From contig NZ_CP165727.1 of the NCBI RefSeq assembly GCF_041200175.1, positions 1,178,001-1,242,000 on the forward strand: a DNA stretch of 64,000 bases, written 5' to 3'. The position numbers and the translations under genes are program-made. The notes beneath the pieces were generated by a model. That model was not told the origin of the DNA. It made no database searches and saw nothing but the letters and a program-made list of their open reading frames with translations. Source of the DNA: Streptomyces sp. R33. Its GTDB lineage: Bacteria > Actinomycetota > Actinomycetes > Streptomycetales > Streptomycetaceae. Positions 48,808 to 57,488 of the stretch are shown one piece after another. Within the stretch, counting starts at the first letter, position 1; each line of letters begins with the position of its first letter.

Positions 48808-48819
48808 CTTATACGTCAA
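48808..48819 (-). promoter_or_regulatory. Possible promoter of the sigma-factor gene
   Basis: An AT-rich stretch on the minus strand contains TTGACG (48814-48819) directly followed by TATAAG (48808-48813), about 75 bases ahead of the ATG. Which of the two is the -35 or -10 box is unclear; no SigB-type promoter (GTTT...GGGTA) was found. Confidence 0.3.
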
Positions 48820-48916
48820 GAATCGTCGGAAATGCGGTCGTCCGCTTACTCCCGCGCACGCGAGGCGCGTCCGCGTGCTCGTGCGCGCTGTCCCGTCGGC
48901 CCCGTCCCCTGTCGGT

Positions 48917-49684
48917 TCAGGTGATGCGGAATCCGGTCACCGCGCGGTCCCGGTGGAAGGTCAGCCGGTCCCAGGTGGGGAAGGTGAGATCGGTCATGGC
49001 CAGCAGCCGGCCGGCGCCGTCGTGCAGGGTGCGGCGCACGGTCAGGCCGCAGACCGCGGCCGCGGCCGGCGGGTGGCTGCTGCGGGTCATGGTGAGGGTC
49101 TCGGCGACCCGGCCCTGCCCGGCGGCCCGCTCGAGCCACCGGTGCAGCGGCCCGAGGTCCTCGTCCCGGACGGACGACCGGTCTCGGTAGCGGGCCAGTT
49201 CGGGGCTCTCGGCGATCGCGCGCGGGCAGAGGTACGTGACGGCGTGCCGGAGCGTCTCCCCCGACGGGCCGCGCTCGCGGCGGTGGTGGACCAGGGTGCG
49301 GTCCCCGCCGCGCATGCCGAGCAGCGCGGCGAGCGAGGGCGGCACGGTGACCAGGGTGAGCCAGCTCTGGTCGGGCGTGGCCGCGGGCGATGACGCGGGT
49401 ACGGCGGCGGCCGGTGCGACCACGGTGCGCCGCGGCGCGGCCGGGGCCTCGACGGCCGAGCGGGTGCCGCGGCGCCCGGTGACGACGAGGCCGTCCTCGC
49501 GCAGGTGCTGGAGCGCGGCCCGGATGGTCTGCCGGTTGACCTGGTAGCGGGCGGCCAGGGTACGTTCGGAGGGCAGTCTGCCGCCGGGGGTCGCGGCGCG
49601 CTCGAGCTCGCGCCGCAGCGCTGCGGCGATCCACTGGTACTTGGGCATGACGGCCGGGCCGCCGCCCCGCGAAGGGGAGGGCAT
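48917..49684 (-). CDS. GntR-family regulator with UTRA-like domain
   Basis: A 255-aa regulator. The winged helix at about 15-80 (YQWIAAALRRELERAATPGG, then RTLAARYQVNRQTIRAALQH) is of GntR/HutC type, and the C-terminal part from about residue 105 (LGMRGGDRTLVHHRRERGPS) fits a UTRA ligand domain. The start ATG has AGAGGAG upstream. GGTCTATACC, a typical HutC-type site, lies 59 bases ahead, so autoregulation is likely. The ligand cannot be read; UTRA proteins often bind amino sugars or sugar phosphates. Confidence 0.85.
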   Translation of the reverse strand: MPSPSRGGGPAVMPKYQWIAAALRRELERAATPGGRLPSERTLAARYQVNRQTIRAALQHLREDGLVVTGRRGTRSAVEAPAAPRRTVVAPAAAVPASSPAATPDQSWLTLVTVPPSLAALLGMRGGDRTLVHHRRERGPSGETLRHAVTYLCPRAIAESPELARYRDRSSVRDEDLGPLHRWLERAAGQGRVAETLTMTRSSHPPAAAAVCGLTVRRTLHDGAGRLLAMTDLTFPTWDRLTFHRDRAVTGFRIT

Positions 49685-49742
49685 GGCTTCTCCTCTGACG
49701 GGTGGTCAAGGACTGCGCGGTCTGCCCGGCCAACCTAGCATT

Positions 49743-49752
49743 GGTCTATACC
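49743..49752. promoter_or_regulatory. GntR/HutC-type operator GGTCTATACC
   Basis: GGTCTATACC is an imperfect palindrome close to the GGTCTAGACC core seen at GntR/HutC (including DasR-type) sites. It is placed upstream of the GntR gene. Confidence 0.45.
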
Positions 49753-49834
49753 TTTCAGTGAGAGGGACTCCGCGATCCCGGCCCACCTTGGCCGGATCCC
49801 GACGCCCCTGCACCGGAGCCGACCAAGAAACCCC

Positions 49835-51409
49835 CTAGCCGCGCAGCGGGTTCGGGAGCGGGATGTAGCGCGCGTCCGCGCCGTCGGCGCGGGTCCAGCG
49901 CAGCAGCAGGTTCGTCTTCGCCGGGAGTGCCGGGGCCGAGAGCAGCTCCGCGATCTCGGGGAGACCGTGTTCGGCGTCGTAGCGCAGGAACTCCTCGCGC
50001 ACCGCCGGCCACACCGCGGCGGCAGCGCCCGGGTGCTCCTCGGCGAGGGCCCCCGCCACCTCGGTCAGGTGGTTGACGACCAGGCAGTAGACCAGCCGCT
50101 GCCAGGCGGCATCGCGCTCCACGTCCGGCAGCAGTTTCACCCCCTCCGCATCGCGGAACAGGGCCTGCACCGGCATGCCCTGGGCGTCGACCGCCACGAG
50201 GGTGTTCTGCAGGTGCGCCTCCAGCACGACGCCGTGCCGGGCGAACACGTCGAGCACGGGCGGCACGACGTGGCGCAGGTACGCCCGCCACCAGCCGACC
50301 GGATCGCCCGTCACGGCCAGCGGGCTGCCCGCGAAGCCCTCCGCGAGCGCGGCGGAGGCCAACGGCGTGGCCCCCGGCTCCACTTGCGCGTGCAGGCCGT
50401 CGCGGACCAGGACGGCGAGCTCCTCGAAGGCGAAGCACGCCGTCCGGTAGCCGCGGTCGGCGAGCCAGACCGCGTTCGACCCGGAGCTGCGCAGATCGGC
50501 GAATCCGGCCTCGACCGCGGCGTCCGTACGGCGCAGCTTCAGCAGGTCGTGCCGCCACAGCCGGCGCACGTCGTTGGTGATCCGGACGTCGAGGCTGAAC
50601 TTCACGAAGAGGTCCCGCTCGCCGTTCCCTTCGCCGGGTACGTACAACGTCCGGATCGAGGCGGTCGGCCAGGCCGGGAGCCGCCCGGGGCCGAGCCGCA
50701 GCAGCCGCCCGTCGGCGAAGGCCTCGCGTACGGGCTCCGAGCAGCCCGCCAGGTCCAGCTGCCACGGATGCGCGGGCAGCAGCCGGTACCCGGCCGGCGC
50801 GCGCGGGCCGTCGAGCAGCCCGGCCAGCGACTCGATCGCCCCGGCCGCCGCGGGCCCGCCCTCCTCGGCCACCTGGTCCTCGCGCAGCCCCAGGAAGACC
50901 AGCGGGAAGCGGGCGTACGCCTCCGGCGCGTACGGCAGCCAGCTCGCGGCGGGCGCGCCTCCCCGGGCCTTGGGAGCGGGGTGGTACGGGTGTCCCATGA
51001 CCAGGGACTGCTCGGAGAGCACGTACGGGTCCTGCGGGGGCGCGGCCGCGGCGCGGGCGGCCAGCAGCGCGGCGACGGCCTCGCGGCTGTCGGCGATCTC
51101 GACCGGGAGCTCGTCGTTCGCCGCGCCCGTGTACCGGTGCAGCTCGTCGGCGGTCAGTTTGACCAGCTCGGTGTGGCTGAGCGCATGCCACCCGTCCGCC
51201 GTGCGCAGTTCGGGGCGCACCGGCCGGCGCCCGCCCCGCACCCGCAGCAGCCGTCCGCTGCCGCGCAGCCGGTGGACGTGCCCCGCGCGGGCATCGTCCG
51301 TCCTGGTGCCGGACTCCTCGGCGGGATCGGCCGCTTCCCGCAGCAGGCAGTTCAGCAGAGGGCTGCCGGCGTACGCGTCGGCTGCGGCGTTGAGGTCCAC
51401 GGATTCCAT
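49835..51409 (-). CDS. NIS siderophore synthetase (IucA/IucC family), first of pair
   Basis: A 524-aa protein of the NRPS-independent siderophore synthetase family. The ATP site motif GHPYHPAPKARGG (about 145-160), then RLLPAHPWQLD, TASIRTLYVP, and the carboxylate pocket LDVFARHGVVLEAHLQNTLV with DAEGVKLL are all recognisable. The C-terminal FhuF-like part ends with NLLLRWTRADGADARY. These enzymes condense citrate or succinate-type acids with amines or alcohols. The start is one of several ATGs (51409, 51418); a GGA precedes 51409. It is divergent from a second NIS gene. No transporter or iron-box was found nearby. Confidence 0.9.
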   Translation of the reverse strand: MESVDLNAAADAYAGSPLLNCLLREAADPAEESGTRTDDARAGHVHRLRGSGRLLRVRGGRRPVRPELRTADGWHALSHTELVKLTADELHRYTGAANDELPVEIADSREAVAALLAARAAAAPPQDPYVLSEQSLVMGHPYHPAPKARGGAPAASWLPYAPEAYARFPLVFLGLREDQVAEEGGPAAAGAIESLAGLLDGPRAPAGYRLLPAHPWQLDLAGCSEPVREAFADGRLLRLGPGRLPAWPTASIRTLYVPGEGNGERDLFVKFSLDVRITNDVRRLWRHDLLKLRRTDAAVEAGFADLRSSGSNAVWLADRGYRTACFAFEELAVLVRDGLHAQVEPGATPLASAALAEGFAGSPLAVTGDPVGWWRAYLRHVVPPVLDVFARHGVVLEAHLQNTLVAVDAQGMPVQALFRDAEGVKLLPDVERDAAWQRLVYCLVVNHLTEVAGALAEEHPGAAAAVWPAVREEFLRYDAEHGLPEIAELLSAPALPAKTNLLLRWTRADGADARYIPLPNPLRG

Positions 51410-51475
51410 TCGGTCCATCCAATGCGCCGGGAGCTCGCGGGGCGTACCACCGGCCGTGATCTTCAGTATCCGCGA

Positions 51476-51492
51476 TGATGAAGTGATCATCA
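51476..51492. promoter_or_regulatory. Palindrome between the two NIS synthetase genes
   Basis: TGATGA-AGTGA-TCATCA is a perfect inverted repeat (6-bp arms) in the 120-base divergent promoter. No DmdR/IdeR-type iron box (TTAGGTTAGGCTAACC) is visible. This site may serve as a common operator. Confidence 0.5.
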
Positions 51493-51529
51493 CGTCACCC
51501 GTGAGAGGAACAGGGCCCTGGACTCCAGC

Positions 51530-53080
51530 ATGAACCTTCCCGCCTCCCCGGCCGAGGAGGCCGTGTCCGCCGAACTGGCCGAGGTGCGCCCCGCGCTCGG
51601 TTCCGCGTACGGGGCCGCACTCGCCGGCGCCCGGGCCGCCGTACTGACGCGGCTGTGGCGGGCGCTTGCCTTCGAACCGCTGCCCTGGGTGGAGCGCCGG
51701 GAGCGCGGGCCCGGCGGGCTGACGCTCCTGCTGTCCGGGGGCAGACGGCTGGAGGGCCCGCTGCCGGACCCGTACGCGACCGACCCGTACGTGTCCGAGG
51801 TGCTGCTCGACGGCGCCCCGTACCGGCAGGCCGGGCGGCTGGTGGTGGCGCTCGGGGTGCCGCACGGGGACGCGTTCGCCGCCGAGCTGGACGACAGCAC
51901 GGCCTCGCTCGCGCTGTCCCGGGCCGGGCAGCCGGCCGCGGAGGACCAGGCCCCGCAGACCGGCTGGGCGTGGGAGCAGCGGGTGGTCGACGGGCATCCC
52001 TACCACCCCAACTGCCGCTCCCGGCCCGGATTCTCGGTGGCCGAGCAGCTGGCGTACGCGCCGGAGCACCGGCCGGTGGTCGAGCTCGGGCTGGCCGCCG
52101 TACGGGCCGGGGAATGCCTGGTCACGGGAGCCTGGCCGGCCGAGCTGCGGGAGGGCGGCCGGCTCCTGCTGCCGGTGCACCCGTGGCAGGCGGAACACGT
52201 CCTGAAACAGACGGGCCGGGAGCCGGGGGCGCTGCGCCCCGGCCTCGCCGCGCATCCCCTGATGGCCCTGCGCACCCTCGCCCCCGTGGCGGGCGGTGCA
52301 CACGTCAAGACGGCGCTGAGCACGCGGCTGACGTCCTCCGTACGGGACATCTCGGAGTACTCCATCGAGACGGCGGCAGCGGTGTCCGCGTTCGCGCAAG
52401 CCCTGTCCGAGCGGCTCGACGGGCGGCTGCACGTCACCCGGACCCTGGGCGCGGCGACCGCACGCAGCTCTGACCTGGCCGCGGTGCTGCGCGAGCCGCC
52501 CGAGGTGTACGCGGACGCCGCGGCGGGCGAGTGGGTCGCTCCGGTGGCGGCCCTGGCCCTGTCGCCGCTCGCGCGCTCCGCGTCGTGGCGGGCCGAGCTC
52601 GCCCGGCTGGCGCTCTCCGTGTGCCTGCGGGTGCTGGACCTCGGGGTGGCGCTGGAGGCCCACGGCCAGAACCTCCTCGTCGTCCTGTCCCCGGCCGGGG
52701 ATCCACTGCGGCTGGTCTACCGCGACCTCGCCGACATCCGGATCAGCCCGGACCGGCTCCTCCGGCACGGTCTGCCGGTGCCGCCGCTGGCGGGCCGGCT
52801 GATCACCGACGACGTGACCCTGCTGCGGCGCAAACTGTTCGGCTCCCTGCTGACCGGGACCCTGGGGGCCACGACGGGCTCGGCGACGGCCTTCGGCGAG
52901 GCGCTGGCCGAAGCCGCCGGCCTCCCGGCCACCGCCGATACGGAGGCCCTGCTGACCGCGCCCCTGCCGACCAAGGCCCTGACGCTGATGCGGCTGAGCC
53001 CCGGTATCCCCGGCGACCAGTGGGCGCAGCTGGACAATCCCCTGGCCGGGGCCGGCGGGCGGGGGCGGCGGCAGGGCTAG
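51530..53080 (+). CDS. NIS siderophore synthetase (IucA/IucC family), second of pair
   Basis: A 516-aa NIS synthetase. Typical parts are DGHPYHPNCRSRPGFS, RLLLPVHPWQAEHVL, HVKTALSTRLTSSVRDISEY, VALEAHGQNLLVVLSPAGDP and YRDLADIRISPDR. It is 516 aa against 570-620 in most members, with a shortened start and end. It differs clearly from the first enzyme, so they probably do two steps of one pathway (two couplings on citrate or a similar backbone). The two genes share a 120-base divergent promoter with a palindrome. The product cannot be predicted. No amine-forming decarboxylase gene lies nearby. Confidence 0.9.
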   Translation: MNLPASPAEEAVSAELAEVRPALGSAYGAALAGARAAVLTRLWRALAFEPLPWVERRERGPGGLTLLLSGGRRLEGPLPDPYATDPYVSEVLLDGAPYRQAGRLVVALGVPHGDAFAAELDDSTASLALSRAGQPAAEDQAPQTGWAWEQRVVDGHPYHPNCRSRPGFSVAEQLAYAPEHRPVVELGLAAVRAGECLVTGAWPAELREGGRLLLPVHPWQAEHVLKQTGREPGALRPGLAAHPLMALRTLAPVAGGAHVKTALSTRLTSSVRDISEYSIETAAAVSAFAQALSERLDGRLHVTRTLGAATARSSDLAAVLREPPEVYADAAAGEWVAPVAALALSPLARSASWRAELARLALSVCLRVLDLGVALEAHGQNLLVVLSPAGDPLRLVYRDLADIRISPDRLLRHGLPVPPLAGRLITDDVTLLRRKLFGSLLTGTLGATTGSATAFGEALAEAAGLPATADTEALLTAPLPTKALTLMRLSPGIPGDQWAQLDNPLAGAGGRGRRQG

Positions 53081-53097
53081 GACCGCCGCAAACACCT

Positions 53098-54231
53098 TCA
53101 GGCCCTGCTGCCCTCCAGCACCTCCAGCCGCTGCTGGGTCAGTCGCAGCAGTCGCGGTTCGAGGCTCGGCAGGGCGCGCAGCAGGCGGACGAGTTCGGGG
53201 CCGGCGTCGCGTGCCTCCGCCTGGTCCTTGAGCTGGGTCCAGCAGTAGAGGGCGCCCGCCGCGGCCGCGAGGACCTCGGGGGCGTCCGGCGGCTGGTGCT
53301 CCAGGCGGGTGCGCCCGGCGTTGATCCACAGCTGGGTCGCCGACCGGTAGTTTCCGGCCATGCGGGCGAGGTCGGCGCGGATCTCCGCCCAGTGGGTGGC
53401 CTCGGGCGAGGAGTACCCGTGGGTCTGCAGCACGTGTTGCTCCCAGGCCTGGGCGAGCGTGGCCGCCTCATGGTGCCGGCCTCCGGCGGCGAGGGCGTGG
53501 ATGTGCGGACGGGGGTCCGGAACCTGCACCTGCTGCTCCTGGGCGGCGGGTGCGCTGAGTTCGCGCGTCGCCGGGAGGACGAGGGTGCCGGGCGGCAGGG
53601 CGGCGGCCCCGACGGCGAAAGCGTGCAGCTGGAGGTTGGCGGGGCGGGTGGGGCTGCGGCGCAGCTGGTCGATCCAGTGGTGGGTGTACGAGCTCACCCG
53701 GTCCGCTCCGCCGGCGAAGGCGGGCGGGACGACGACCCCGTACACCTCGGCGGTGGGCGGCGCGGGCAGGCACCCGTACTCCTGGAGCACCGGCCAGGCG
53801 GACTTGTCGGCGACGAGGTCGAGCACCACGGTGGTCGGCCCGGCGGACCTGGCCCCGAGCTCGGTGCCCAGCCAGTCCCAAGGCAGGGCCGTGTAGCGGA
53901 CGGTGGAGGCCGTGGTCCCGGCCAGCGCGAGGTGGAGCCGGTGCCCGCGGCGGTCGAGGGTGAGCCGCCCCGACAGGTAGACGAGCAGCGGCCCCGGCGT
54001 GGCGGCGGCGGTGCGCAGCCGCATCAGCACGGTGTTCGGATCCCGGGCCCCGTCGAGGTACGTGGTGTCGGTCGGGATCTGACTGTTCAACAGCGCCGAC
54101 GCGGGCAGCACCCCGAGCGCGGCCAGATTCGCACTCGGCGCGACCTGGACGGCCCGCCGCCGTACGGCGGCGTCGCCCGCTATGAGAAGAACATGCCCCC
54201 GCTGCTGCCTGCCGGCTCCGTCGATCTGCAT
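53098..54231 (-). CDS. Protein with degenerate caspase-like region and TPR-like helices
   Basis: A 377-aa protein I know only as a conserved Streptomyces hypothetical. Residues 15-170 look like a caspase-type alpha/beta core: strand RGHVLLIAG, then GPLLVYLSGRLTLDRRGHRL where active members have SGHG, and GPTTVVLDLVADKSAW where active members have LDxC. Both catalytic residues appear to be missing. The C-terminal 150 residues are helices of TPR style (GRHHEAATLAQAWEQHVL, RSATQLWINAGRTRLE). So it may be a pseudo-peptidase or scaffold. This is an inference from a few motifs. Confidence 0.7.
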   Translation of the reverse strand: MQIDGAGRQQRGHVLLIAGDAAVRRRAVQVAPSANLAALGVLPASALLNSQIPTDTTYLDGARDPNTVLMRLRTAAATPGPLLVYLSGRLTLDRRGHRLHLALAGTTASTVRYTALPWDWLGTELGARSAGPTTVVLDLVADKSAWPVLQEYGCLPAPPTAEVYGVVVPPAFAGGADRVSSYTHHWIDQLRRSPTRPANLQLHAFAVGAAALPPGTLVLPATRELSAPAAQEQQVQVPDPRPHIHALAAGGRHHEAATLAQAWEQHVLQTHGYSSPEATHWAEIRADLARMAGNYRSATQLWINAGRTRLEHQPPDAPEVLAAAAGALYCWTQLKDQAEARDAGPELVRLLRALPSLEPRLLRLTQQRLEVLEGSRA

Positions 54232-54567
54232 GGGCAGACCGTACTCACCTCACGAGCCCCTCGCAGCCCGGGGTGTCGAACCATTCCCTTACGGCCCCCG
54301 TCGGCCGTCCGGCGACGGGATTTCCGGGGCGCCCAAGTCGTCTCGAGCCGTGGTCGATTGTGGTGACCGGACCGTGCGTGGGCGGCAGACTGCCCGGAGG
54401 GCCGGAACAGATCCCAAGGGTTCTCCGGAGCCGACGGCCACCGTCTCGGTCAACGCCGCCGGGAGCGTGCTGGTTTCGCCCCGCTCCCCTGGGCCGTTCG
54501 GGGGGCAGCGTTGTCTCCCTGGGCCCGCCTTCGCTCCGATCGGCCCGGGCGATGGCAGGAAGGAGGG
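54232..54567. other. 336-base intergenic region with one hairpin
   Basis: No gene is seen between the caspase-like gene and the FAD oxidase. A hairpin with arms GGGAGCG (54461-54467) and CGCTCCC (54482-54488) is present. A GGTTCGA-like string on the minus strand near 54280 is not part of a tRNA fold. The rest probably holds the promoters of the two divergent genes. Confidence 0.5.
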
Positions 54568-56088
54568 ATGAGCCTCCATCGCCGCCAGCTGCTGGGCAGC
54601 GCACCCGCAGCCGTGCTGGGCGCCTTCGGCGTCGCGGCGGCACCGGCCCGCGGCCCCGACTGGGCGGCGCTCGCCCGCGGGATGGACGGGCGGGTGGTGC
54701 TGCCGGGCGACCGCGACTACCCCGAGGCCCGGCAGTTGTTCCAGCCCCGGTACGACACGGTCGCGCCGGGCGCGGTGGCGTATCCCGCGCACGCCGCCGA
54801 CGTGGCCGTCTGCCTGGACTTCGCCCACCGCTCCGCCGTCCCCGTCGTACCGCGCGGTGGCGGCCACAGCTACGCCGGCTGGTCCACCTGCGCAGGCGGG
54901 CTCGTCGTCGACGTCGGCGCCATGGCCGGGATCACCGTCGAGGGGGCGCAGCGCGTGCGGATCGGCGCCGGGGCCCGGCTCGGCGACGTCAACCGCACCC
55001 TCTCCGTGGAGCGCCTCGGCATCCCGACCGGGCTGTGCCCCACCGTCGGGATCGCGGGGCTCGCCCTGGGCGGGGGCCTGGGCCTGGCCTCCCGGGCCTA
55101 CGGGACGACCTCCGACGCCCTCACCGGCGCCACCGTGGTCACCCCCGACGGGGTCGTGCGGGAGGTCGACGCCACCCACGACCCGGGGCTGTTCTGGGCC
55201 TTGCGCGGCGGCGGGGGCGGAAACTTCGGCGTGGTCACGGAGTTCCGCTTCCGTACCCACCCGGCCACCGACTGCGCCTACGCCGAACTCCACTGGGCCG
55301 AAGCCGACTCCGCCCCCGTGCTGTCCGCCTGGCAGCGCTGGCTGGCCGCCCTCCCCGACCCCTTCTGGAGCCAGGTCGAGTTCCTCGTCGAAGGGACTGC
55401 GGCCCAGGCCCCGGCCGTACGCGTCCTGTGCCTCGACGGGCGCGCCGAGCTCGAACGGCAGCTGACCCGGCTCTCCGACCTGGTCGGCAAGCCGCTCCGG
55501 GACAGCTGGACCGTCGTACGCACGTACGAGGAGACGCTGCGGGCCATGTCGGGCTGCGAGGACCGCGATGCCGCCCAGTGCCATCTGCCCGGCACCCTGC
55601 CCGGCCGCACCCCCGAGGGCCGGATCGGCCGGGAATCGTACGGCGGGCGCTCCGACTTCTGGGGCGCCGCCGGGCTGCCGGACGCGGGGGTCGCCGCAGT
55701 GCTGGCCGCCGTACGGAGGTACGGACAGAGCGTGCCGGCCGGCGGGCTCGGGGTCGTGCAGTTCAGCGGCGAATGCGGCGGTGCGGTGAACCGGCCGGCG
55801 GCGGCCGACACCGCGTTCGTGCACCGCGACAGCGCCTTCCTCACCCAGTACCTCGCCTACTGGCCCGCGTCCGCGACGCCCGCTCAGGTGGCCGGGCACC
55901 AGCGCTGGCTCGACGGGCTGTGGCAGGACCTGCGCCCCTGGGCGAGCGGCCGCGCGTACCAGAACTACGTCGACCCGAAACTGCCCTCCTGGCGCGAGGC
56001 CTACTACGGGCCGAACCTCACCCGCCTCGAAGACGTCCGGCGCACCTACGACCCCGACCGGCTGTTCCGCTTCCCGCAGGCCATCTAG
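54568..56088 (+). CDS. Tat-exported BBE-type FAD oxidase
   Basis: A 506-aa flavoprotein of the berberine-bridge-enzyme/FAD_binding_4 family. The N-terminus MSLHRRQLLGSAPAAVLGAF with the twin Arg indicates Tat export as a folded FAD protein. The covalent FAD His is in VVPRGGGHSYAGWST and a likely second (6-S-cysteinyl) link is the Cys in GLCPTVGIAGLALGGGLG, so FAD may be bound at two points. The BBE C-terminus reads NYVDPKLPSWREAYYGPNLT. Such oxidases act on sugars, alkaloid-like or antibiotic substrates. The start ATG follows AGGAAGGAGGG directly. It is followed after a hairpin by a protease gene. Confidence 0.9.
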   Translation: MSLHRRQLLGSAPAAVLGAFGVAAAPARGPDWAALARGMDGRVVLPGDRDYPEARQLFQPRYDTVAPGAVAYPAHAADVAVCLDFAHRSAVPVVPRGGGHSYAGWSTCAGGLVVDVGAMAGITVEGAQRVRIGAGARLGDVNRTLSVERLGIPTGLCPTVGIAGLALGGGLGLASRAYGTTSDALTGATVVTPDGVVREVDATHDPGLFWALRGGGGGNFGVVTEFRFRTHPATDCAYAELHWAEADSAPVLSAWQRWLAALPDPFWSQVEFLVEGTAAQAPAVRVLCLDGRAELERQLTRLSDLVGKPLRDSWTVVRTYEETLRAMSGCEDRDAAQCHLPGTLPGRTPEGRIGRESYGGRSDFWGAAGLPDAGVAAVLAAVRRYGQSVPAGGLGVVQFSGECGGAVNRPAAADTAFVHRDSAFLTQYLAYWPASATPAQVAGHQRWLDGLWQDLRPWASGRAYQNYVDPKLPSWREAYYGPNLTRLEDVRRTYDPDRLFRFPQAI

Positions 56089-56089
56089 G

Positions 56090-56137
56090 GGTGTCGTGCG
56101 GATCCGGCCGGGCTCGCGGCGTGATCCACACGACACC
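56090..56137 (+). terminator. Hairpin between the FAD oxidase and the protease
   Basis: Arms 56090-56104 and 56123-56137 pair over 15 bases with one mismatch and an 18-base loop, and fill most of the gap. It could be a terminator or a processing site; the protease ribosome site AAAGGAG follows after six bases. Confidence 0.6.
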
Positions 56138-56154
56138 CCCCAAAGGAGCTCGAC

Positions 56155-57075
56155 ATGCGACGTACGTTGACCGTGGCGGCGGCGACGGCCGCCCTGCTGC
56201 TGCCCGCCGGGCCGCTGCCGGTGGCCGAGGCCGGGAGCGCCATGCCGCCGCCCGGCAAGTGGTCCGCCCGCGAGGCGGAGAACTTCTGGACGGCCGACCG
56301 GATGGCGGCCGCGGCCCCCATGACCCTCGCGTCGGCCGCTCCGGCCACGGACCCCGGCACCGGGCAGGACTTCGACGGGATCCCGGTCGTCGGCCGGATG
56401 TTCGTGATGAAGGGCGGCGGCGCGTACTTCTGCACGGCGAGCGTGGTCGCCTCCCCCGGCCGCAACCTGGTGCTGAGCGCGGCCCACTGCCTGCTCGGCA
56501 CCGACGCCCGCCAGGTGGCCTTCGTACCGCTGTACACGGCGGACAACCCGCAGCCGTACGGGATGTTCCCGGTGCAGCGGGCCGCCGACGGAAAGTCCAA
56601 GGTGTGGATCGACCCGCGCTACAAGAGCCTGGGCGCGGACAAGGGCGCCACCCTCGACGTGGCCTTCGCACAGGTCGGGCCGGATGCCGACGGGTTCCCC
56701 GTCGAGGACGTGGTCGGCGGGAACCGCCTGGTCACCGGCGCCGGTTACGAGCACGCGAACGTGTCGCTGATCGGCTATCCGGCATCGGCTGCGCGCCCGC
56801 GGCTGTGCGTGAACCGTACGACCAAGTTCACGAGCAAGGACGCGGGCATCCCCGGATCGTTCCTGCGCATCGACTGCACCGGGTACCCCGGCGGGACCAG
56901 CGGCGGCCCCTTCCTGAAGAACTACGACAAGGTGACCGAGACCGGGGACGTCGTCGGGGTCATCGGCGGCTGGAAGACGGGCGGGGACACTGCCGACACC
57001 TCGTACAGCTCGTACTTCGGCCCGGACGTCAGGAAGTTGTACGAACAGGCGGTTGCCGGGGCAAAGGCGGCGTGA
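56155..57075 (+). CDS. Secreted trypsin-like serine protease
   Basis: A 306-aa secreted S1-type protease. A signal peptide (MRRTLTVAAATAALLLPAGP...AEAG) is followed by a pro-like segment. The triad is His111 (LVLSAAHC), Asp168 (GATLDVAFAQ) and Ser249 (GYPGGTSGGPF). It belongs to the glutamyl-endopeptidase-like bacterial trypsin group rather than the chymotrypsin-type alpha-lytic family; the specificity is not certain. The ribosome site is AAAGGAG. The 3' end may overlap the next minus-strand gene. Confidence 0.9.
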   Translation: MRRTLTVAAATAALLLPAGPLPVAEAGSAMPPPGKWSAREAENFWTADRMAAAAPMTLASAAPATDPGTGQDFDGIPVVGRMFVMKGGGAYFCTASVVASPGRNLVLSAAHCLLGTDARQVAFVPLYTADNPQPYGMFPVQRAADGKSKVWIDPRYKSLGADKGATLDVAFAQVGPDADGFPVEDVVGGNRLVTGAGYEHANVSLIGYPASAARPRLCVNRTTKFTSKDAGIPGSFLRIDCTGYPGGTSGGPFLKNYDKVTETGDVVGVIGGWKTGGDTADTSYSSYFGPDVRKLYEQAVAGAKAA

Positions 57076-57424
57076 GCACCCGCACCCAGCGGGTGCGCCT
57101 CGGGTTCCCCACCGTGCGCGGGGTCGCCGGGAGCCCGTCGGCGGTCAGCTGGTCGGCGGGCGGGAGCCCGAGCTGGCGCCGCAGGTCGGCGAGGGCCGCG
57201 TGCACCGGCGCCAGGATCACCTCGGCGCGCGGATGTGCGTACACGAGTGCGTGCGCGGTGGTCTCGATGGTCTCGGCGGCGTCCTCCGCGGCCGTACGGC
57301 TCCACCCGCCGGGCTCGGCGGAGCTCCAGGGGGCGACGGCGTCGTAGAGGTGGCAGGCGGCATCGGCCGCGGCGTCGGCCCGTTGACCGACGCCCGGCGC
57401 CGCGATGGTCGGCAGCAGCTCCAT
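57029..57424 (-). CDS. Hypothetical 131-aa protein
   Basis: The frame MELLPTIAAPGVGQRADAAA with later TIETTAHALVYAHPRAEVIL and HAALADLRRQLGLPPADQLT reads as a helical protein and fits coding character. It overlaps the protease 3' end by 47 bases tail to tail, and its last 20 residues are low-complexity and basic. The ribosome site is weak. I do not recognise the family. It could be a false call. Confidence 0.45.
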   Translation of the reverse strand: MELLPTIAAPGVGQRADAAADAACHLYDAVAPWSSAEPGGWSRTAAEDAAETIETTAHALVYAHPRAEVILAPVHAALADLRRQLGLPPADQLTADGLPATPRTVGNPRRTRWVRVLTPPLPRQPPVRTTS

Positions 57425-57488
57425 GCCGGGTCAACGACCGAAGCCCCCGCGGGGAACGACCGGCGGGCCGCCGGATCCGCCCGCCTCC

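Noticed and set aside
51410..51529. Iron (DmdR/IdeR) box between the NIS synthetase genes
   Set aside because: No TTAGGTTAGGCTAACC-like sequence was found; only the TGATGA/TCATCA palindrome is present.
54270..54330. GGTTCGA-like string suggesting a tRNA T-loop
   Set aside because: No cloverleaf, acceptor stem or anticodon arm could be formed around it.
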